From NCBI GenBank assembly GCA_032229625.1, contig JAVTVZ010000122.1, positions 1-8,995 of the forward strand: 8,995 nucleotides of DNA, written 5' to 3'. The stretch comes from Kineosphaera sp032229625 (lineage in GTDB: Bacteria > Actinomycetota > Actinomycetes > Actinomycetales > Dermatophilaceae). The notes under the pieces are model-generated. The model was not told the origin of the DNA. It did no database searches and saw only the letters and a list, made by a program, of their open reading frames with translations. The position numbers were made by a program, and so were the translations under genes. Within the stretch, counting starts at the first letter, position 1. Each line of letters opens with the position of its first letter. Of the stretch, positions 5,786-8,995 are shown in pieces.

Positions 5786-5813
5786 GCGTAACTTACGGTG
5801 CCGTAGGTTACGC
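5786..5813. promoter_or_regulatory. 28-bp operator-like palindrome upstream of trhA
   Basis: The arms are GCGTAAC (5786-5792) and GTTACGC (5807-5813), with inner arms TACGG (5794-5798) and CCGTA (5801-5805). Only one position pair (5793/5806) and the central TG break symmetry. It lies 65-92 bases upstream of the chosen trhA ATG, in the shared uppS/trhA upstream region. Length and symmetry suit a TetR-type dimer, but the regulator is not in this window. Confidence 0.6.
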
Positions 5814-5861
5814 TGGGCCCATGCCCCGGACCATTCACGCCTCACCCGGCACCGACTCCGT

Positions 5862-5867
5862 GGAGGG
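5862..5867 (+). promoter_or_regulatory. Ribosome binding site of trhA
   Basis: GGAGGG ten bases before the ATG at 5878. The in-frame ATG at 5821 lacks such a site and sits only 7 bases past the palindrome, so 5878 is preferred. Confidence 0.6.
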
Positions 5868-5877
5868 CTCTGACGTC

Positions 5878-6606
5878 ATGACCGACACCCGCGACCGCGA
5901 CGACGACCAGCGGTCCGGGCCGATCGAGGCCGTCATCGACACGGCCGCCGACATCGTCGGCTCCGTCAAGCCCAAGCTGCGCGGCTGGCTGCACGCGGGC
6001 ACGTTCCCGTTCATCGTCCTGGCCGGCCTGGCGCTCGTCGCGGCGACGCCGACCCTGCGCGGCCGCGTCGGCGTCGCGATCTTCGTCGGCACCGCCTGCC
6101 TGCTCTTCGGCACGAGCGGCCTGTACCACCGCGGGCGCTGGTCGCCGAGCACGAGCAAGCTGCTGCGCCGGCTCGACCACGCCAACATCTTCCTCATCAT
6201 CGCCGGCACCTACACGGCCTTCGCGACGACGCTGCTCGCCCCCGACCAGGCACGCACCCTGCTGGCGATCATGTGGGTCTCGGCCCTGGCCGGGGTGGTC
6301 TTCAAGGTCTTCTGGGTCGGGGCGCCGCGATGGCTGTCCACGCCGATCTACATCGGGCTCGGGTGGGTCGCGATCTTCTACGTCGGACCCTTCTACCAGG
6401 CCGGCGGCGCGCTCGTGCTCGCCCTCATCGTGCTCGGCGGCGTGCTCTACACGCTCGGCGGCGTCGTCTACGGGCTGCGGCGGCCCGACCCGTCACCACG
6501 CTGGTTCGGCTTCCACGAGATCTTCCACTCGTTCACCATCGCGGCCTTCGCGTCGCACTTCGCCGCGGTCGTGCTCGTCGTCACCTCCGGCGCCGCGATC
6601 CGCTGA
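5878..6606 (+). CDS. trhA: PAQR / hemolysin III family membrane protein
   Basis: The 242-residue product has about seven membrane helices, usual for the family. Conserved PAQR features are SGLYHR (H84), LRRLDHANIFLIIAGTYTAF (D100, H101) and the last-helix FHEIFHSF (H213, H217); the His residues are the expected zinc ligands. Bacterial members (TrhA, YqfA) are linked to membrane energy and fluidity homeostasis; the hemolysin label is historical. The start at 5878 gives a typical short acidic N-terminus (MTDTRDRDDDQ) with a GGAGGG site; a start at 5821 would add 19 residues. It is divergent from uppS, has a 28-bp palindrome upstream, and converges on the small gene at 6661-6984 across a hairpin. 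The family is clear; the exact reaction is unknown. Confidence 0.92.
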   Translation: MTDTRDRDDDQRSGPIEAVIDTAADIVGSVKPKLRGWLHAGTFPFIVLAGLALVAATPTLRGRVGVAIFVGTACLLFGTSGLYHRGRWSPSTSKLLRRLDHANIFLIIAGTYTAFATTLLAPDQARTLLAIMWVSALAGVVFKVFWVGAPRWLSTPIYIGLGWVAIFYVGPFYQAGGALVLALIVLGGVLYTLGGVVYGLRRPDPSPRWFGFHEIFHSFTIAAFASHFAAVVLVVTSGAAIR

Positions 6607-6624
6607 ACGCATCGCGCAGGCCGA

Positions 6625-6648
6625 CCGCGCCTGGGCACGACGGCGCGG
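6625..6648. terminator. Hairpin between convergent trhA and the small membrane protein gene
   Basis: CCGCGCC (6625-6631) and GGCGCGG (6642-6648) form a 7-bp stem with a 10-base loop, within the 54 bases separating the two stop codons. No T-tract is present. Its position suggests termination in both directions. Confidence 0.5.
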
Positions 6649-6660
6649 ACCGCTCCGGTC

Positions 6661-6984
6661 TCAGGCCTTTGTCTCGTGCCCGGTCGTCGGCCGCTGCGCG
6701 CCCGAGGAGCCGGCCTGGGTCGGCGGCTCCGGCGAGCGGTCGCCGTCGACCGGATACCCCTGCCCCAGGGCCCGCGGCCGGGTCTGCACGTCGTCGGCGT
6801 CGCGCGCCGCCTGCGCCCGCTCGCGGGCCTCGTCGGCCTCCTTGGCCTGGGCCTGGGCGCGGTAGTCGACGTTGCGCAGGTGCTTGCCCATGTTGCGCAT
6901 GAGCAGCCACAACGCGCACGCCAGCAGGAAGAACGCGAGGAAGCCCCCGAGCCCGGGGCCGACGCTCTGATCGATGCCACCCAT
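6661..6984 (-). CDS. Small single-pass membrane protein downstream of mca
   Basis: The 107-residue protein has one membrane helix (about 8-29, GPGLGGFLAFFLLACALWLL), then a basic MRNMGKHLRNVDYRAQ, an Ala/Glu/Arg helical or coiled stretch (41-65) and a Pro/Ser/Thr-rich tail. The ATG at 6984 has a near-perfect AAGGAGG six bases upstream, lying inside the mca 3' end. Only one base separates it from the mca stop, so the two are almost certainly co-transcribed and probably translationally coupled. By position and shape it resembles M. tuberculosis Rv1083, a small protein of unknown function next to mca (recalled, not searched). It has no enzyme motif; it might help place or regulate Mca at the membrane, which is speculation. 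Confidence 0.88.
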   Translation of the reverse strand: MGGIDQSVGPGLGGFLAFFLLACALWLLMRNMGKHLRNVDYRAQAQAKEADEARERAQAARDADDVQTRPRALGQGYPVDGDRSPEPPTQAGSSGAQRPTTGHETKA

Positions 6985-6985
6985 G

Positions 6986-7945
6986 TCACGCCTCCTTGAT
7001 CTGATCGAAGGCTACGTCGAGTCGCCCCTGCTGCGCCTGCGCCGCGAGCCGATCGGCGTGCGCGGCGTCGCCCAGACCCGCGAAGAGGTCGTCCTCGCCG
7101 GGCTCGATCGGCACGTAGGAGAACGCCGCCTCGTAGTCCTCCGTCGGCCAGACCTCGCGCTCGACGTCCAGCGGGACGCTGAAGAAGACCCCGTCGGGGT
7201 CGATCTGCGTCGCGTGCGCGAGCAAGGCCAGGTTGCGGGTCTCGAAATACGCGCCGCTGGGCACGTGGGTCGACGTCGGCCGGTCCACCCGGTCCTTCCA
7301 CCGCGCCACCCAGTCCCCGTAGGCCGACTCGTAGCCGCGAGCGATCATCGCCTCGTGGAAGGCCCGCACCCGCGCGCCCGAGAGGGTCTGGTTGTAGTAG
7401 AGCTTGAGGGGCTGCCACGCGGCGCCCGCATGCGGGTAGGCGTCGACGTCGCCCGCGGCGCGGAAGGCCGCGACGGTGACGACGTGACACATGATGTGGT
7501 CGGGGTGGGGGTAGCCGCCGTCCTCGTCGTAGGTCGTCACGACGTGCGGGCGGAAGTCACGGATCACCCGCACCAGGGCCTCCGCGGTGGCGTCGATCGG
7601 CTCGAGCGCGAAGCAGCCGTCCGGCAGGGGCGGTGTCGGGTCACCCTCGGGCAGACCGGAATCGACGAAGCCGAGCCACGTGTGCGAGACGCCGAGGATC
7701 TCCTGCGCGCGGGCCATCTCCTGGCGGCGCACCTCGGGCAGGTCGCGCAGCACGTCGGGGTCGTCCTTGAGGCGCGGGTTGAGGATGTCGCCGCGCTCGC
7801 CGCCGGTGCACGAGACGACCATGACCTCCTCGCCGCGCGCGACGTAATAGGCCATCGTCGCCGCGCCTTTGCTCGACTCGTCGTCCGGGTGGGCGTGGAC
7901 GGCGAGGAGCCGGAGGGGCTGAGCGGAAGTCGCCTGCTGGGGCAC
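6986..7945 (-). CDS. mca: Mycothiol S-conjugate amidase
   Basis: The 319-residue LmbE/PIG-L family protein carries the zinc site AHPDDE (18-23; H19, D22) and HPDH (147-150) in the context YDEDGGYPHPDHIMCH. Lys26, just after AHPDDESS, is typical of Mca, where the related deacetylase MshB has a smaller residue, so Mca is preferred. It cleaves mycothiol S-conjugates to release GlcN-Ins and a mercapturic acid that is exported, detoxifying electrophiles and antibiotics in the cytoplasm. The GTG at 7945 has GAAGGAG four bases upstream. Its stop is one base from the next gene, with which it forms an operon. Its divergent neighbour is a DUF4307 gene, a classic actinobacterial pairing. All expected metal residues are present. 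Confidence 0.95.
   Translation of the reverse strand: MPQQATSAQPLRLLAVHAHPDDESSKGAATMAYYVARGEEVMVVSCTGGERGDILNPRLKDDPDVLRDLPEVRRQEMARAQEILGVSHTWLGFVDSGLPEGDPTPPLPDGCFALEPIDATAEALVRVIRDFRPHVVTTYDEDGGYPHPDHIMCHVVTVAAFRAAGDVDAYPHAGAAWQPLKLYYNQTLSGARVRAFHEAMIARGYESAYGDWVARWKDRVDRPTSTHVPSGAYFETRNLALLAHATQIDPDGVFFSVPLDVEREVWPTEDYEAAFSYVPIEPGEDDLFAGLGDAAHADRLAAQAQQGRLDVAFDQIKEA
6991..6997 (-). promoter_or_regulatory. Strong ribosome binding site inside the end of mca
   Basis: AAGGAGG on the - strand lies six bases before the ATG at 6984 and within the last codons of mca. It is the strongest site of its kind in the window and supports high translation of the small protein in the same transcript. Confidence 0.85.
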
Positions 7946-7968
7946 GAGTCTCCTTCGGTCGCGTCAAG

Positions 7969-7999
7969 CGGTCGGAACTGGCGGTCGGAACGGTCGGAT
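7969..7999. repeat. Three direct CGGTCGGA repeats upstream of mca
   Basis: CGGTCGGAA occurs at 7969-7977 and 7982-7990, and CGGTCGGAT at 7991-7999, spaced 13 and 9 bases apart and starting 24 bases upstream of the mca GTG. They could be regulator sites or chance repeats in GC-rich DNA. No clear mca promoter hexamers were found. Confidence 0.45.
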
Positions 8000-8214
8000 C
8001 GGGTGGACGCCTCGCGAGGGTCAGGCCGTGCGACCCGCGCGGCACTCACCCGGCGGGCGCTGCACGGCCGCCGCGCGCCGCCCGACGGTGCAGGGCGCAC
8101 CCCGCATTGTGTCACCGTCGCCTCGGCGCCCCCGTCCGCCTCGACCTGCGGCCCCCGCACCGACACCCGTCGCCTCGTGCGAGCGACGCCCGGACCGACC
8201 GGTGAGGCGGCGCG

Positions 8215-8220
8215 TAGGGT
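8215..8220 (+). promoter_or_regulatory. -10 element for a leaderless DUF4307 transcript
   Basis: TAGGGT matches the actinobacterial -10 pattern TANNNT and ends six bases before the GTG at 8227, where transcription would be expected to begin. The -35 is weak. No good ribosome binding site precedes the GTG, which fits leaderless translation. Confidence 0.6.
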
Positions 8221-8226
8221 GACAAC

Positions 8227-8811
8227 GTGTCCGCCACCGCACCGCCCCCGCGTCACGACCCTTCTCGTGGGCCTGCTCTCGGCCCCACCGGCTCGGGCGG
8301 GCCGGACGCGTCGGCCGGGTCGGAGGCATCGTCCGGGTCGGACGCGTCGCACGCGTCGCACGCGTCGCTCGGCGCGGAGACCACAGCGGACCTCGAGGCG
8401 GAGGACCTCGAGGAGGCGCGGGCCGGCACGGGCACGCGAGCCCGCGACGCGTGGGCGGGCCTCGATCCGGCGCATCGCCGCTTCGTCGTCCTGGGGGTCG
8501 TGCTCGGCATCCTCGGCACGGCCATGGTGATCTGGTATGCGCTCTCGGCGACGGTCGACAAGGTCAACTGGCGCGACGTCGCCTTCGAGGTGCCGGCGGA
8601 CAACCTCGTGCGGATGCGCTTCGAGATCACCAAGCCGCCGGACATGACGGCGGTGTGCACCCTGCTCGCGCAGGAGACCAATCACGGGGTCGTCGGGCGC
8701 ACGACCGTGACGATCCCCCCCGCGAGCGAGCGCACGACCTACCACGAGGCCACGATCCGCACGACGAGCCTGGCCGTCATCGGCACCGTGCGCACCTGCG
8801 CCGCGCAGTGA
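8227..8811 (+). CDS. DUF4307 single-pass membrane protein
   Basis: The 194-residue protein has a long disordered Gly/Ser/Ala/His N-terminus (1-60), an acidic stretch (DLEAEDLEEA), one membrane helix (about 86-105) and an extracytoplasmic C-terminal domain. The domain pattern is typical of DUF4307: WRDVAFEVPADNLVRMRFEITKPP (115-138), VCTLLAQE with C143/C144, VVGRTTVTIPP and a final VRTC. The paired Cys (near 144 and 191) could form a disulfide. The function of the family is unknown; it sits divergently beside mca in many actinobacteria (M. tuberculosis Rv1081c, recalled). The GTG at 8227 is supported by the adjacent TAGGGT. The N-terminus is longer than usual because of repeat expansion. Confidence 0.88.
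   Translation: MSATAPPPRHDPSRGPALGPTGSGGPDASAGSEASSGSDASHASHASLGAETTADLEAEDLEEARAGTGTRARDAWAGLDPAHRRFVVLGVVLGILGTAMVIWYALSATVDKVNWRDVAFEVPADNLVRMRFEITKPPDMTAVCTLLAQETNHGVVGRTTVTIPPASERTTYHEATIRTTSLAVIGTVRTCAAQ
8308..8370 (+). repeat. Ser/Ala-coding tandem repeats in the DUF4307 gene
   Basis: Related 18-bp units at 8308-8325 and 8326-8343 are followed by 9-bp units at 8344-8352, 8353-8361 and 8362-8370 (GCGTCGCAC twice, then GCGTCGCTC). They encode an Ala-Ser-rich low-complexity stretch at residues 28-48. All units are multiples of three, so copy changes keep the frame. Confidence 0.75.
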
Positions 8812-8852
8812 GCCGCCGCTGATCGCCTCGCCCCTTGCGCCGCCCGCCCAGC

Positions 8853-8885
8853 CCGCGGCGGCCGCGGCAGGCGTCGCCCCTGCCG
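8853..8885 (+). terminator. Possible terminator after the DUF4307 gene
   Basis: CCGCGG at 8853-8858 and 8862-8867 can pair, and CGGCAGG (8865-8871) can pair with CCTGCCG (8879-8885). The two hairpins overlap and exclude each other. They lie 41-74 bases past the stop codon. Stems are short and there is no T-tract, so confidence is low. Confidence 0.3.
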
Positions 8886-8920
8886 GTCGATGCCGGTCGA
8901 TGCCGGTCGATGCCGGTCGA
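8881..8920. repeat. Perfect 10-bp tandem repeat, four copies
   Basis: TGCCGGTCGA is repeated exactly four times, followed by the first five bases of a fifth copy (8921-8925). It lies in noncoding DNA after the DUF4307 gene. The period is close to one helical turn, so all copies face the same side of the DNA. Confidence 0.95.
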
Positions 8921-8924
8921 TGCC

Positions 8925-8956
8925 GCCGTGCAGTAGTCGAGCCGTGCAGTAGTCGA
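8925..8956. repeat. Perfect 16-bp tandem duplication
   Basis: GCCGTGCAGTAGTCGA occurs twice head to tail (8925-8940, 8941-8956), starting where the 10-bp array ends. No open frame with coding character covers it, and the rest of the window to 8995 shows nothing else recognisable. Confidence 0.95.
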
Positions 8957-8995
8957 GCTACGTCCCGGATCGACTCGTGCCCGCACCGGCATGGG

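Noticed and set aside
6974..8530. A long + strand open frame opposite mca running into the DUF4307 gene
   Set aside because: It is a mirror of mca and then an alternative frame of DUF4307, with no ribosome binding site or recognisable domain.
8881..8956. CRISPR array or replication origin iterons
   Set aside because: The repeats are head to tail without spacers, only 10 and 16 bp long, and there is no cas gene, dnaA box cluster or AT-rich unwinding region nearby.
1..8995. Mobile element or recent horizontal island
   Set aside because: Base composition is uniform, gene order fits a conserved actinobacterial block, and no transposase, integrase, tRNA or terminal inverted repeats are seen.

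Overview
The window is a very GC-rich chromosomal segment with almost every third codon position G or C, GTG starts and strong AAGGAGG-type ribosome binding sites. Together with a mycothiol-dependent amidase (Mca), a DUF4307 protein and an actinobacterial-type short Z-isoprenyl diphosphate synthase, this points to an actinobacterium. My inference is a member of the Micrococcales, because the wall hydrolase resembles the aggregation-promoting-factor type common there. No RNA gene, CRISPR array, insertion sequence, phage gene or attachment site is visible.

Layout, left to right. Positions 1-92 hold the last 29 codons of an unidentified + strand gene. It converges, across a strong shared hairpin (154-187), with a - strand secreted transglycosylase-like gene (230-979). 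A noncoding stretch (980-1376) carries an AT-rich regulatory patch with two adjacent palindromes, degenerate repeats and the phoH2 terminator-like hairpin. Three - strand genes follow: phoH2 (1377-2801, PIN plus PhoH ATPase), an MptB-like polyprenol-phosphomannose-dependent mannosyltransferase (3033-4652) and a uppS-family cis-prenyltransferase (4882-5646). A + strand PAQR/TrhA (hemolysin III) gene (5878-6606) is divergent from uppS. It converges on a - strand pair, mca (6986-7945) and a small membrane protein gene (6661-6984), which are one base apart. A + strand DUF4307 membrane protein gene (8227-8811), apparently leaderless, is divergent from mca. The right end (8812-8995) holds only short tandem repeats.

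From memory, the order DUF4307 / mca / small protein / hemolysin III / Z-prenyl synthase, with phoH2 a little further on, matches the M. tuberculosis Rv1081c-Rv1082-Rv1083-Rv1085c-Rv1086...Rv1095 neighbourhood. If so, this is an ancestral actinobacterial housekeeping block and greA may lie just beyond the right edge. The gene set centres on the cell envelope: short-chain polyprenyl diphosphate synthesis, polyprenol-P-mannose-dependent glycan building, wall cleavage and membrane homeostasis. Thiol detoxification (Mca) and RNA metabolism (PhoH2) sit alongside.

I found no convincing new multi-gene system. The points worth a second look are small-scale: paired palindromes before the wall hydrolase, a long operator-like palindrome before trhA, a hairpin with a competing partner at the uppS stop, a serine-to-glycine change in the UppS diphosphate-binding motif, a tandem duplication of the mannosyltransferase stop region, and two perfect 10-bp tandem arrays.
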